This document shows, piece after piece, positions 1 through 9,210 of a DNA stretch of 64,000 bases. The position numbers and the translations under genes were made by a program. The DNA lies in contig NZ_MWFK01000001.1 in NCBI RefSeq assembly GCF_002078175.1, forward strand, positions 1,674,001-1,738,000, in the 5' to 3' direction. The first letter of the stretch is position 1, and each line of letters opens with the position of its first letter. Origin of the DNA: Streptomyces sp. M41(2017) (GTDB lineage: Bacteria > Actinomycetota > Actinomycetes > Streptomycetales > Streptomycetaceae). The notes under the pieces were generated by a model, which worked only from the letters and a program-made list of their open reading frames with translations, was not told the origin of the DNA and did no database searches.

Positions 1-450
1 GGCGCCTCCGGCCTGGTCGCGCAGGACCTCTTCCAGAAGCTCATGCGGATCGGGCTGATAGCCAACGCGCACAGCGACCCGCACCTCGCGGTGACCAACG
101 CGGTGCAGCTGCGCGCGAAGGACGTGGCGATCGCCATCACCCACTCCGGCTCGACCGGCGACGTCATCGAACCGCTCCGGGTCGCCTTCGAGCACGGGGC
201 GACGACGATCGCGATCACCGGGCGTCCCGGCGGACCGGTCACGCAGTACGCCGACCACATCCTCACCACCTCCACCGCCCGCGAGAGCGAGCTGCGGCCG
301 GCGGCCATGTCGTCGCGCACCAGCCAGCTCCTCGTGGTGGACTGCCTGTTCGTGGGGGTCGCCCAGCGCACCTACGAGACGGCGGCACCCGCGCTGTCCG
401 CCTCCTACGAGGCCCTGGCGCACCGCCATACTCCGCGCGGCGGCCGATAG
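1..450 (+). CDS. MurR/RpiR-type regulator, C-terminal SIS domain (5' partial)
   Basis: The frame is open from base 1, so only the last 149 residues are present; the N-terminal helix-turn-helix is outside the window. What is visible is a SIS sugar-phosphate-binding domain, with the phosphate-binding stretch THSGSTGDVIEP typical of RpiR-family regulators. These proteins bind a phosphosugar and control genes for its catabolism. It lies 158 bases upstream of murQ on the same strand, which suggests that MurNAc-6-phosphate or a related amino-sugar phosphate is the effector (inference). No obvious terminator or operator was recognised in the gap to murQ. Confidence 0.85.
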   Translation, partial: GASGLVAQDLFQKLMRIGLIANAHSDPHLAVTNAVQLRAKDVAIAITHSGSTGDVIEPLRVAFEHGATTIAITGRPGGPVTQYADHILTTSTARESELRPAAMSSRTSQLLVVDCLFVGVAQRTYETAAPALSASYEALAHRHTPRGGR

Positions 451-608
451 CCGCCTCGCGGGACACAAAACCGGGGGACTTGATTCAGCAGGGAGACTGC
501 GGTCCGTGGGCGGCCTGACGCCACCCGCGTGACGGTGCCGTACGTCGTCCCGGCCGCGCCCCTCTCCGGGCGCGGTACGACACCTCACCGGAAAGAGCCG
601 CTCCCGTC

Positions 609-1544
609 ATGACCTCCCTGCCCAACTACGGCGATCTTCGAGCAGAGTTGGAGACGCTGACCACCGAGGCGTTCCGCCCCGAACTGTCCGGGATCGACCG
701 GCTGCCCACGCTGGAGATCGCCCGGCTGATGAACGGGGAGGACGCGACGGTGCCGACCGCCGTCGCCGCGCAGCTCCCCCTCATCGCCGCCGCGATCGAC
801 GGCATCGCGGAGCGCATGGCCCGCGGCGGGCGCCTGGTCTACGCCGGCGCCGGTACCGCGGGCCGCCTCGGTGTGCTCGACGCCTCCGAGTGCCCGCCCA
901 CCTTCAACACCGATCCCACCCGGGTCGTCGGCCTGATCGCGGGCGGCCCCGCCGCCCTGTCCACCTCGATCGAGGGCGCCGAGGACTCCAAGGAGCTGGC
1001 CGCCGCCGACCTCGACGCGCTCGCGCTGACCGCCGACGACACGGTGGTCGGCGTCTCCGCCTCCGGCCGCACCCCCTACGCGGTGGGCGCGGTCGAGCAC
1101 GCCCGCTCGCACGGGGCGCTGACGGTCGGCCTGTCGTGCAACGCGCACAGCCCGCTCGCGGCCGCCGCCGACCACGGCATCGAGGTCGTGGTGGGCCCCG
1201 AACTGCTCACCGGTTCCACCCGGCTGAAGTCCGGCACCGCCCAGAAGCTCGTGCTGAACATGCTGTCGACGATCACGATGATCCGGCTCGGCAAGACGTA
1301 CGGGAATCTGATGGTCGACGTGCGGGCCTCGAACGAGAAGCTGCGGGCCCGCTCCCGGCGGATCGTCGCGCTCGCGACCGGTGCCTCGGACGAGGAGATC
1401 GAGCAGGCGCTCGCCGCCACCGACGGCGAGGTGAAGAACGCGATCCTGACGATCCTCGGCGCGGTGGACGGGCCGACCGCCGCCCGCCTTCTGGAGGAGA
1501 GCCAGGGCCATCTGCGTGCCGCGCTGGCGAAGGCGTCCGGCTGA
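609..1544 (+). CDS. murQ: N-acetylmuramic acid 6-phosphate etherase
   Basis: MurQ cleaves the lactyl ether of MurNAc-6-phosphate to give GlcNAc-6-phosphate and D-lactate in cytoplasmic peptidoglycan recycling. The 311-residue length is normal for the family. The signature GAGTAGRLGVLDASECPPTF spans residues 80-99, and the two glutamates corresponding to the catalytic pair are E94 and E125 (in EGAED). The C-terminal helical region after residue 260 is also typical. It is flanked by a SIS-domain regulator upstream and a PTS permease downstream, forming a MurNAc/amino-sugar use cluster. The product feeds NagA, whose gene is at 20220. Confidence 0.95.
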   Translation: MTSLPNYGDLRAELETLTTEAFRPELSGIDRLPTLEIARLMNGEDATVPTAVAAQLPLIAAAIDGIAERMARGGRLVYAGAGTAGRLGVLDASECPPTFNTDPTRVVGLIAGGPAALSTSIEGAEDSKELAAADLDALALTADDTVVGVSASGRTPYAVGAVEHARSHGALTVGLSCNAHSPLAAAADHGIEVVVGPELLTGSTRLKSGTAQKLVLNMLSTITMIRLGKTYGNLMVDVRASNEKLRARSRRIVALATGASDEEIEQALAATDGEVKNAILTILGAVDGPTAARLLEESQGHLRAALAKASG

Positions 1545-1560
1545 CGAGCACGCTCGGGGA

Positions 1561-2961
1561 GTGCGTACACCGGACTCCACCACAGCCGCGGCGATCCTCC
1601 CCCTGGTGGGCGGCCCCGCGAACGTCCTCACCGTCGCCCACTGCATGACCCGGCTCCGGCTGGGTCTGCGGGACCGGGACCTCGTCGACGAGGACGCCCT
1701 GCGGGCGCTGCCCGCCGTCCTCGGCGTCGTCGCGGACGACGACAGCTACCAGATCGTGCTGGGCCCCGGCACGGTCGCCCGGGTGACCCCGGAGTTCGAG
1801 GCACTGCTGACCCCCACGGCCGAGCGTCTCGCGCTGCGCGGCGCCGAACTGAAGGCCGAACGGACCCGGCGCAACGCGACGCCCCTCAAGCTGCTGCTGC
1901 GCCGGGTCGCGGACATCTTCGTGCCGCTGATCCCGGCGCTGATCGGCTGCGGGGTGATCGCGGGCCTGAACGGCCTGCTCGTCAACCTCGGTGTGCTGAC
2001 CGGCGTCACGCCCGCCCTCGCCGCGATCGCCGGCGGCTTCATGGCGCTGATCGCCGTCTTCGTGGGCTACAACACCGCCAAGGAGTTCGGCGGGACCCCG
2101 ATCCTGGGCGGCGCGGTGGCGGCGGTCGTCGTCTACGCGGGCGTCGCCAAAGTGACCGTGTTCGGCATGACCCTCGCCCCCGGCCAGGGAGGCGTCCTCG
2201 GGGCACTGGCCGCCGCGCTCCTCGGCACGTACGTCGAGAAGTGGTGCCGCCGCTGGGTCCCGACCGCCCTGGACGTCCTCGTCACCCCGACCCTGACCGT
2301 GCTGCTGACCGGCCTGGTGACGCTGTACGCCCTGATGTACGCGGCCGGTGAACTGTCCTCCGCCATCGGGACCGCCGCGAACTGGCTGCTCACCACCACG
2401 GGCGCGTTCGCCGGCCTCGTCCTCGGCGCCCTGTTCCTGCCGCTGGTGATGCTCGGCCTGCACCAGGCCCTCATCCCCATCCACACCACGCTCATCGAGC
2501 AGCAGGGGTACACCGTCCTGCTGCCCGTCCTCGCCATGGCGGGCGCGGGCCAGGTCGGCGCCGCCCTCGCCGTGTACGTCCGGCTGCGCCACGACACCTC
2601 GCTGCGCACGACGATCCGCTCCGCGCTGCCCGCCGGTCTCCTCGGCGTCGGCGAACCCCTCATCTACGGCGTCTCGCTCCCCCTCGGCCGCCCCTTCCTC
2701 ACCGCCTGCGCCGGCGGCGCGGCGGGCGGCGCCTTCATCGGCTTCTTCTCGATGCTGGGCGACCGGGTCGGCTCGACCGCCATCGGCCCCTCCGGCTGGG
2801 CCCTGTTCCCGCTGCTGTCCGGCAACCGCGGGCTCGGCCCGACCGCGGCGATCTACGCGGGCGGCCTGCTGACCGGGTACGCCGTCGGTTTCGCGGCCAC
2901 CTACTTCTTCGGCCTGGACCGCCGGACACACGTCCCGGGCCCTGAACCGGCCGCCGCGTAG
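1561..2961 (+). CDS. PTS transporter EIIBC component (amino-sugar/MurNAc-type)
   Basis: This is an inner-membrane sugar permease with a fused phosphotransfer domain. From the GTG at 1561, the EIIB domain comes first, with phospho-acceptor Cys28 in the context AHCMTRLRL. A long EIIC domain with about ten hydrophobic segments and the conserved GVGEPLIYGV loop near residue 360 follows. A longer GTG start at 1516 would overlap murQ by 29 bases; neither start has a well-spaced ribosome binding site, so the N-terminus is uncertain. Position after murQ suggests uptake and phosphorylation of MurNAc, but glucosamine-type sugars cannot be excluded. No EIIA gene is adjacent. Confidence 0.85.
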   Translation: MRTPDSTTAAAILPLVGGPANVLTVAHCMTRLRLGLRDRDLVDEDALRALPAVLGVVADDDSYQIVLGPGTVARVTPEFEALLTPTAERLALRGAELKAERTRRNATPLKLLLRRVADIFVPLIPALIGCGVIAGLNGLLVNLGVLTGVTPALAAIAGGFMALIAVFVGYNTAKEFGGTPILGGAVAAVVVYAGVAKVTVFGMTLAPGQGGVLGALAAALLGTYVEKWCRRWVPTALDVLVTPTLTVLLTGLVTLYALMYAAGELSSAIGTAANWLLTTTGAFAGLVLGALFLPLVMLGLHQALIPIHTTLIEQQGYTVLLPVLAMAGAGQVGAALAVYVRLRHDTSLRTTIRSALPAGLLGVGEPLIYGVSLPLGRPFLTACAGGAAGGAFIGFFSMLGDRVGSTAIGPSGWALFPLLSGNRGLGPTAAIYAGGLLTGYAVGFAATYFFGLDRRTHVPGPEPAAA

Positions 2962-2995
2962 CCGTCCTGTCGGCGGCGCGTGCGACGCTGGGACC

Positions 2996-3583
2996 ATGAA
3001 CCACGCACAGCTGACCGCCCTCGGGCGCGCCCTGCGGGTGCTCGGCGAGCACGGCGACGCCCTGAACGCCGACACCCCCGACGCCAAGCTGCACGAGGTC
3101 AAGGCGGACCTGAAGCGGGCCCTGGACCTGCTGGAGGAGACGGTGACGACGGCGGCGCCGACCACCCGCTGCTCGGAGCATCCGAACGGGCCGGTGGACG
3201 AGAGCGCCCCCGACCGCTGCCTGCTCTGCGAGACCCGCCGCCGCGCCGCCCGCCGCACCGAGGTCAACGACGCGTACACACACGGCCGGACGCCCGCCCC
3301 GGACGAGATGCCCGAGCGTGCCATGTCCCGGTACGGAGTGCGGGGCGACCGCCCGCAGCCCCAGCAGCGCTGGCTCCCCGAGGTGTGGACCGGCCAGGAG
3401 TGGCACCTGTGCGGCACCCCGCGCCGCGACCGGCACGAGGCCGAGCGCTATCTCGCCGCCGAGCGCCGCACCCCCCGGCCCGGGATGGCCTACCGCCTCG
3501 TCCACGAGTTCACCGACTACGAGGTGCTCCGCATCTGGGGCACCCCGGTGAAGGTCGACATCGAACCCATGGGCAATCTGTAG
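2996..3583 (+). CDS. Hypothetical protein with zinc-ribbon-like Cys/His cluster
   Basis: This is a 195-residue soluble protein with no signal peptide or membrane segment. The N-terminal 50 residues look helical. Around residues 61-84 there is a possible metal-binding cluster, with CSEH followed by CLLC and an Arg-rich helix. The C-terminal half is rich in Arg, Tyr and Trp, with the segment PEVWTGQEWHLCGTPRR. I do not recognise a functional family. The ATG at 2996 is 35 bases after the PTS gene on the same strand, so co-transcription is possible, but nothing ties it to sugar metabolism. Confidence 0.75.
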   Translation: MNHAQLTALGRALRVLGEHGDALNADTPDAKLHEVKADLKRALDLLEETVTTAAPTTRCSEHPNGPVDESAPDRCLLCETRRRAARRTEVNDAYTHGRTPAPDEMPERAMSRYGVRGDRPQPQQRWLPEVWTGQEWHLCGTPRRDRHEAERYLAAERRTPRPGMAYRLVHEFTDYEVLRIWGTPVKVDIEPMGNL

Positions 3584-3636
3584 CGTCCGGCGCCGGCCCG
3601 GGGGTCCCCTCACCGGTGACCGCCCGGGCCGGTCCC

Positions 3637-3837
3637 TCACGGCAGCCGCGTCTCCGCGTTGAGCCGCCGCACCCGGGCGCGCAGGACGTCCCCGGGCGAC
3701 GCCTCCCCGAGGCACTCCGGCGGACAGTCCCACGCGCGTCCGCCACCCGGCGGCCGCAGCTGGACCAGCCCGCCCTCGCGCCCCATCACCTGCCCGAGCC
3801 GGCCGTCCCGCTCGTCGACGGCGTACTCCTCGCTCAC
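3637..3837 (-). CDS. Small conserved actinobacterial protein next to XRE/DUF397 genes
   Basis: A 66-residue protein starting at GTG 3837. Its start overlaps the stop of the upstream minus-strand gene by 4 bases (GTGA), so translation is probably coupled. The sequence contains the stretch GQVMGREGGLVQLRPPGGG followed by WDCPPE. I recall this pattern from small Streptomyces proteins encoded beside WhiJ-like regulators, but I know no function. A longer reading frame continues upstream in this frame, but it overlaps the better-supported neighbour, so the short form is chosen. Confidence 0.65.
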   Translation of the reverse strand: MSEEYAVDERDGRLGQVMGREGGLVQLRPPGGGRAWDCPPECLGEASPGDVLRARVRRLNAETRLP

Positions 3838-4073
3838 GCGCCGCCGCCCTCGCCCGCACCGCCGCCGCACGCGCGCAGGACCGCGGTCAGCCTCTGCGCG
3901 GTGCCGACGTTGCAGCGGCCGAGCGCGACCAGGGCGAACGGCTCGTCGCTCGCCCCGGTCACCGGATCGACCCGCAGCGACGGCAGCACCACGCCGACGC
4001 CGGTCAGCGCCGCCTTCAGCTCCGCCACGATCTCCTCCGTCGGCCGTACCCGTGTACCCGGAGTCATCTCCAT
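3834..4073 (-). CDS. Small hypothetical protein in WhiJ-type locus
   Basis: A 79-residue protein. The chosen start is the ATG at 4073, because a GGAGGG ribosome binding site lies about 10 bases upstream; an upstream ATG at 4112 lacks one. The N-terminal half carries TPGTRVRPTEEIVAELKAAL, an amphipathic helix. No catalytic motif is visible. It is divergent from the XRE regulator at 4189 and overlaps the 66-residue gene downstream. The four genes together resemble a WhiJ/AbaA-type developmental regulatory locus, of which streptomycetes carry many copies (knowledge of the genus; function here is inferred). Confidence 0.65.
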   Translation of the reverse strand: MEMTPGTRVRPTEEIVAELKAALTGVGVVLPSLRVDPVTGASDEPFALVALGRCNVGTAQRLTAVLRACGGGAGEGGGA

Positions 4074-4188
4074 CGGACCGTTCCCTCCACGCTGAGTGTT
4101 CGCTTTCACCACCCAGCGTGGCCATCACCCCTCTAACCTGGCCAGAGTCTGCGTCTCAACAACCCCACCTGTGTGACAGGGAGTTGCC

Positions 4189-5028
4189 ATGCCCGGACCG
4201 AAGGACCTCGACCCCTCCTCCTCACCCCGCGCGATGATCGGCGCGGAGTTGCGGTACGCCCGCGAGAACGCGGGGCTCTCCCAGGCGGAGCTGGGCGAAC
4301 CCCTCTTCGTGAGCGGCTCGTTCATCGGCCAGCTGGAGGCCGGAACCCGCAGGCTGCATCTCGAATACGCGGTCCAGATAGACGAGATCCTCGCCACGAA
4401 GGGCTTCTTCGAACGCAACTGCCGGGCGCTGGCCCGGTCCAAGTACCCGGACCACTTCGCGGAGGCGGCGGAGGCGGAGGCGGTCGCTTCGGCGATCAGG
4501 GAGTTCGCGCCGACGCTGATTCCCGGCTTGTTGCAAACCAGGGCATATGCGCAGGCGATGTTCCGCCGCGGGCGACCGACGGCAAAGGAAGAGGTGATCG
4601 AAGAGTTGGTCGCCGCTCGACTGGAGCGCGCACACCTCCTCGACGATCCAACAAGCCCGTTGTTGTGGACGGTCCTTGACGAGGCTGTACTTCGCCGGAC
4701 GGTGGGAGCGGGGCCGATCATGGCTGAGGCCCTGCGTCACATTGCCACGCTCGCCAGGGAGCACCGGGTCATCGTGCAAGTGCTGCCGTTCACGGCTGGA
4801 GCGCACATGGCCATGGAGGGCTCCCTCAAGCTGATGACCTTCGACGCGGCACCGCCCCTCGCCTACCTCCAGGGACTGGGCACAGGCCGGCTGGAGGACG
4901 ACTCGGCCACGGTGGCTCACCACGATCTGACCTTCCACCTGCTCGCGGCCGACGCCCTCTCGCCGCAGGAATCGCTGGCCCTGATCGACTCGGTGGCGGA
5001 GGATTACGCGCATGAGGAACAGCCCTGA
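4189..5028 (+). CDS. XRE-family helix-turn-helix regulator with DUF5753 (WhiJ-like)
   Basis: A 279-residue cytoplasmic DNA-binding protein. The helix-turn-helix is at about residues 15-65 (LRYARENAGLSQAELGEPLF and onward). A DUF5753-type C-terminal domain follows from about residue 95, recognisable from PTLIPGLLQTRAYAQAMF and later VLDEAVLRR and IVQVLPF. This architecture is the WhiJ-like class, thought to act with a small DUF397 partner. The DUF397 gene begins at 5012, 17 bases before this gene ends, confirming the pair. The target is probably local, within the 116-base divergent region from 4074. Confidence 0.9.
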   Translation: MPGPKDLDPSSSPRAMIGAELRYARENAGLSQAELGEPLFVSGSFIGQLEAGTRRLHLEYAVQIDEILATKGFFERNCRALARSKYPDHFAEAAEAEAVASAIREFAPTLIPGLLQTRAYAQAMFRRGRPTAKEEVIEELVAARLERAHLLDDPTSPLLWTVLDEAVLRRTVGAGPIMAEALRHIATLAREHRVIVQVLPFTAGAHMAMEGSLKLMTFDAAPPLAYLQGLGTGRLEDDSATVAHHDLTFHLLAADALSPQESLALIDSVAEDYAHEEQP

Positions 5029-5218
5029 ATACGACCTGAGCCACGCCACTTGGCAGAAGTCCACGTACAGCGGAGCGAGCGGCGGGGACTGCCTGGAGGT
5101 CGCCGAAGGTCACCCCACCCTCGTCCCCGTGCGGGATTCCAAGAACCTCGGCCCCGTGATCGCCTTCGGCGCCTCCGCGTGGGTCGTGTTCGTCGGGCAC
5201 GTCGGCGCCGACGGCTGA
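5012..5218 (+). CDS. DUF397 domain protein
   Basis: A 68-residue protein that is almost entirely one DUF397 domain: WQKSTYSGASGGDCLEVAEG, then VPVRDSKNLGPVIAFGASAW. DUF397 proteins pair with XRE/DUF5753 regulators in actinomycetes and are thought to modulate them. The gene overlaps the regulator by 17 bases in a different frame, implying coupled translation. The terminator at 5240-5270 closes the transcript. Confidence 0.9.
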   Translation: MRNSPEYDLSHATWQKSTYSGASGGDCLEVAEGHPTLVPVRDSKNLGPVIAFGASAWVVFVGHVGADG

Positions 5219-5239
5219 CGGGAGCGGGACCACGACAAA

Positions 5240-5270
5240 GGGCGGCGCCCGCGTACAGCGGGCGCCGCCC
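5240..5270. terminator. Bidirectional terminator hairpin
   Basis: A perfect 13-bp GC-rich stem (5240-5252 with 5258-5270) and a 5-base loop lie between the DUF397 gene and the convergent oxidoreductase gene. No U-tract follows, which is usual in Streptomyces. Confidence 0.8.
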
Positions 5271-5286
5271 TCCGGGCAGACTCGGA

Positions 5287-6405
5287 CTAGCTGAGAGTGC
5301 GCAGCGCAGCGGCGTCGTACGGCTTCAGCTCGTCGAAGCGGCCGGCCAGGACCTTGGCGGCCCACTCCGGGTCCTGGAGCAGCGCGCGCCCGATGGCGAC
5401 GAGATCGAACTCGTCGCGCTCCAGGCGGTCGAGGAGGTCGTCGATGCCGCGCACCGACGAACCCTCGCCCTGGAAGGCCTTGAGGAACTCGCCGTCCAGG
5501 CCGACGGAGCCGACGCTGATGGCGGGCTTGCCGGTGATCTTCTTCGTCCAGCCGGCGAGGTTGAGGTCCGAGCCGTCGAACTCGGGCACCCAGTAGCGGC
5601 GGGTGGAGGCGTGGAAGGCGTCCACTCCGGCCGCGGCGAGCGGGGCGAGGATCGCCTCCAGCTCCTCCGGGGTCTCCGCGAGGCGGGCGTCGTACGCCTG
5701 CTGCTTCCACTGCGAGTAGCGGAAGAGGACGGGGAACTCGGGCGAGACGGCGGCGCGGACGGCGGCGACGATCTCGGCGGAGAACTTGGTGCGCGCGACC
5801 GGGTCGCCGCCGTAGGCGTCGGTGCGGCGGTTGGTGCCGGCCCAGAAGAACTGGTCGAGCAGGTAGCCGTGGGCGCCGTGCAGCTCGACTCCGTCGAAGC
5901 CGATGCGCTCGGCCTCGGCGGCGGCCTTGGCGAACGCCTCGATGACGTCGTCGAGGTCCTGCTGGGTCATGGCCTTGCCGGTGACCTCGGCACCCTCGGA
6001 GGTGATGCCGGAGGGACCGACGGCGGGTGCGTCGGCGAAGGGCGGCTCACCGGCCTTGCGGACCATGCCGATGTGCCAGAGCTGCGGGACGATCGTGCCG
6101 CCGGCCGCGTGCACGGCGTCGGCGACGTTCTTCCAGCCGGCGAGCTGGTCCTCGCCGTGGAAGCGCGGCACGCTGTCGCTCTGGCCTGCCGAGTCGTGGC
6201 CGACGTAGGTGCCCTCGGTGACGATGAGGCCGACCCCCGCCGCGGCACGCCGCGCGTAGTAGCCGACGACGTCCTCCCCCGGTACGCCGCCCGGCGAGAA
6301 CATCCGGGTCATCGGGGCCATCGCGATCCGGTTCGGGACGGTCAGACCGTTCAGGGACACGGGGCGGGCAAGGATGTCGGCGGCGCGGGACGCGGCGTCT
6401 GTCAT
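5287..6405 (-). CDS. NADH:flavin oxidoreductase, Old Yellow Enzyme family
   Basis: A 372-residue FMN-dependent TIM-barrel enzyme that reduces activated alkenes using NAD(P)H. Family marks are VPNRIAMAPMTRM near the N-terminus, the substrate-binding segment FDGVELHGAHGYLLDQFFW in the middle and the FMN-phosphate region DLVAIGRALLQDPEWAAKV at the end. The start at ATG 6405 has a GGAG site 7 bases upstream; 11 further in-frame upstream codons lack support. The physiological substrate cannot be read from the sequence. It stands alone, bounded by the terminator at 5240 and a divergent secreted-protein gene. Confidence 0.9.
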   Translation of the reverse strand: MTDAASRAADILARPVSLNGLTVPNRIAMAPMTRMFSPGGVPGEDVVGYYARRAAAGVGLIVTEGTYVGHDSAGQSDSVPRFHGEDQLAGWKNVADAVHAAGGTIVPQLWHIGMVRKAGEPPFADAPAVGPSGITSEGAEVTGKAMTQQDLDDVIEAFAKAAAEAERIGFDGVELHGAHGYLLDQFFWAGTNRRTDAYGGDPVARTKFSAEIVAAVRAAVSPEFPVLFRYSQWKQQAYDARLAETPEELEAILAPLAAAGVDAFHASTRRYWVPEFDGSDLNLAGWTKKITGKPAISVGSVGLDGEFLKAFQGEGSSVRGIDDLLDRLERDEFDLVAIGRALLQDPEWAAKVLAGRFDELKPYDAAALRTLS

Positions 6406-6703
6406 GTGGGGGCTCCTCGGAGAGCTCGTCGGTGGCACGTCGGGCGTTCTGCGGGGCGGAGGATCCCACGCGGTATGTGCGCGTGCATCGACTGCCCGTC
6501 AGCGTCAACCACGACATCCGGCACCACATTCCGGCGGCCCCGCACGGGCCCGTGTGATCCGGGCCACGCCCGCACCGTCGCGGGGCCGCCCGGCCACGGG
6601 CGGGGGCGGGAGGATCACGTGCCTCCGACGGCGGGCGAAGAGGGGCCCACACCTGTCCATAGGATGTGATCGATTCGAACAGGCCCCGAACAAAAGGAAA
6701 CTG

Positions 6704-9202
6704 ATGGGCAGACACATACGACGGGCGGCCGCGCTCGTCGCGCCGCTGGCTCTCGGCGCGACCCTGTTGGTTCCGGCCGGCGCCCAGGCGGAGACCGTGG
6801 TCTCCGGGAACTACACGTCGGTCTTCAACTATCCCAAGCCCACGACCTACGACTCCTCGATCAACGTCTCGGTCGGCGACCTGATCGACCTCGCGGCCCC
6901 CGGTTCGACCCTGTACATGGGCATGTACTGGTTCAACAGCGCGGACCTGCGGGCGAAGCTCACCGCCGCCCAGAGCCGCGGCGTCACGCTGCGCATCATC
7001 TCGGAGTCGGCCAACCGGCCCAGCAGCGACCTGGACAGCCTCACGCTCGCCGGCGGCTCCACCCTCACCTGGTGCTCCCGCGGGTGTCTGGGCAACGGCT
7101 CGGGCGACGCGAACGCGATCGACCATGACAAGTACCTCGTGCTCGACTCGCTGACCGACGGACGCAAGAACGTCGTCTGGCAGGCCTCGCAGAACCTCGC
7201 GGGCGGCCAGGACGGCGAGATCAACAACGCGGTCGTCGTGTCCGGCAACGCGACCCTGGCCTCCCGCTACCGCGCGCACTTCAACGACCAGGTCAAGCAC
7301 GCCGGCGACAGCCTGCACACGACGTACGACTACACCACCGGCGACCCCGCCTCCCCGGTCGAGGCGTACTTCTCGCCGCGCAACACCGCCTCGGACGCCG
7401 CCCACTACGGCAACGCCGACATCCTGGCCTCGTTCATCGACCAGGTCGACTGCTCGATGGACGGGAGGATCCGGATCTCCGCCGCCGAACTCGACCAGCG
7501 GACCACCCGCCCTGCCGTCTACGACGCCCTGGCGACGAAGCGGTCCGAGGGATGCAGCGTCGACGCGAACGCCCGCGACCTCAGTGACGGCGGCGGCAAC
7601 AAGGGCATCGACGACCTGACCGCCCTCGACATCGCGGCCTACGGCAACCGCCCCGGGGGCTGCCGCTACAAGACCTCGGCGGGCGCCTCCTGCAACCACG
7701 GCACCACCCACTCCAAGTACCTGTTGACGGAGTGGAAGAAGAGCGACGGAACCCAGGTCCAACATGTGTACACGGGCTCCCACAACTGGACCGCGGGCTC
7801 GCTGAAGACGAACGACGAGACGATTCTGCGCATCGACGACGCGGGCACCTACCAGGCGTACGTCGCCAACTTCAACAAGGTGCGTGCGAGCGCGGTCGAC
7901 CTCGACGCCGCGAAGTACGGCTCGACGTCCCAGCACTACTCCCGGGTCAACGTGGGTACGAACGGCGACCAGCACTACAGCGCCGTCGCCTCCGGCGGCA
8001 CCTCGTCCGTCTACACCGCAGTGGCCTACGAGCAGGGCGACCGGCACGACGCCTCGGACAGCGAGCTGGGCACCGACGTGTACCTGCGCCTGTACAAGGA
8101 CGGGGTGCCGCTGTGGGACGAGAAGCTGCTGAGCAACGGCAACACCGGCACCGGCACGACCTGGTCGCACCAGAAGCCCGACGTGGGCGTGGACGACCAG
8201 GGCAACGCGATCGTCGTGTGGGCCAAGGACGACGACGGCAACAAGTACGCCGACATCGCGGTCCGCAAGGTGACCCCGGGCGGCACCGTCAGCACGCTGC
8301 CGCGCCCGCACGCCTCCGGTGACGGCGACCAACTGCGGCCGACGGTCGCGGTGGCCGGCGACGGCTCGTACAGCGTCGCCTGGGAGAGCACGGCCGACGG
8401 CTCGACCCTCAACCAGGTCTACGCGAGCAGCTGGTCCCCGACCGGCGCGCTGCGCTACCAGGACGTGCAGGTCAGCACCATCAACTCCGGTGTCGCCGGC
8501 TCGAACCGCCGGCCCGACGCAGCGATCGACGACGCCGGGAACACCGTGATCGCCTGGGAGGAGGACGCGGACGGCAACGGCGGCCTCAACATCGGTGTCG
8601 CCAAGCTGAACACCTCCGGCGGCTTCTCCGTGGCCCGCAAGGTGGGCAACTCCCTCGCCGACGGGCAGCAGACCAAGCCCGCGGTGGCCTCCACCGGTGA
8701 CGGCCGGTTCGTCGTCGCCTGGACCGACGAGTACACCACCGGCACCGGCACGCTGGTGCGGCCGCAGCGGATCAACCAGCGCTTCTTCTCGGCGACCGGC
8801 ACTCCCGCGGCGGCGGACCGGCGGACCGTCGAGGACGGCACCGACACCGGCCCCTACGTCGACGGCAAGCGGCCGGTCTCCGACCAGGCGGACGCCGATG
8901 TAGCGGTCGCCGACGACGGCACCTTCGTCGTCGCGTGGAAGGAGGCCTTCGACGTGATCGTCGGCAACCCGGCCACCCGGTACGCGGGCCAGGACGACGT
9001 GTGGGCCCGCGGCTTCAACGCGGACGGCACGACGACCGGCAGGTTCCCGGCCACCCGCATGAACGTGGTGACCGGCGGCGGGCAGGGCGGCCCGGCCGTG
9101 GCCACAGCCTCGAACGGCCGGCTCGCGCTGACGTACTCGGACGACTACGACGCCAACGGCTTCAACGAGATGCGGCTGCGCGACGCGTTCTCCAACTCCT
9201 GA
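6704..9202 (+). CDS. Secreted phospholipase D-like protein with repeat C-terminus
   Basis: An 832-residue exported protein. Residues 1-30 form a signal peptide (MGRHIRR, hydrophobic core, then AQAE). The first half has two PLD-type motifs: H141-x-K143-x4-D148, and H336-x-K338-x4-E343, where the usual Asp is Glu. The C-terminal half (about 430-830) has at least six repeats around a DDxGNxxVxW or GDGxxxVAW core, resembling beta-propeller blades. The first 430 residues resemble secreted actinomycete PLD-like enzymes; the repeat domain may bind a surface or ligand. The substrate is unknown. The start was chosen for the signal peptide; upstream open frame is not coding. Confidence 0.85.
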   Translation: MGRHIRRAAALVAPLALGATLLVPAGAQAETVVSGNYTSVFNYPKPTTYDSSINVSVGDLIDLAAPGSTLYMGMYWFNSADLRAKLTAAQSRGVTLRIISESANRPSSDLDSLTLAGGSTLTWCSRGCLGNGSGDANAIDHDKYLVLDSLTDGRKNVVWQASQNLAGGQDGEINNAVVVSGNATLASRYRAHFNDQVKHAGDSLHTTYDYTTGDPASPVEAYFSPRNTASDAAHYGNADILASFIDQVDCSMDGRIRISAAELDQRTTRPAVYDALATKRSEGCSVDANARDLSDGGGNKGIDDLTALDIAAYGNRPGGCRYKTSAGASCNHGTTHSKYLLTEWKKSDGTQVQHVYTGSHNWTAGSLKTNDETILRIDDAGTYQAYVANFNKVRASAVDLDAAKYGSTSQHYSRVNVGTNGDQHYSAVASGGTSSVYTAVAYEQGDRHDASDSELGTDVYLRLYKDGVPLWDEKLLSNGNTGTGTTWSHQKPDVGVDDQGNAIVVWAKDDDGNKYADIAVRKVTPGGTVSTLPRPHASGDGDQLRPTVAVAGDGSYSVAWESTADGSTLNQVYASSWSPTGALRYQDVQVSTINSGVAGSNRRPDAAIDDAGNTVIAWEEDADGNGGLNIGVAKLNTSGGFSVARKVGNSLADGQQTKPAVASTGDGRFVVAWTDEYTTGTGTLVRPQRINQRFFSATGTPAAADRRTVEDGTDTGPYVDGKRPVSDQADADVAVADDGTFVVAWKEAFDVIVGNPATRYAGQDDVWARGFNADGTTTGRFPATRMNVVTGGGQGGPAVATASNGRLALTYSDDYDANGFNEMRLRDAFSNS

Positions 9203-9210
9203 TCACCCTT

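Noticed and set aside
2942..2970. TGAACC followed by a CGTCC near the end of the PTS gene
   Set aside because: The spacer is 14 bases and the site is inside coding sequence; it does not match the 16-17 base sigma pattern.
1273..3417. A 714-codon minus-strand frame across murQ, the PTS gene and the next gene
   Set aside because: Low-complexity Arg/Gly/Ala composition with no domain; it opposes well-recognised genes.
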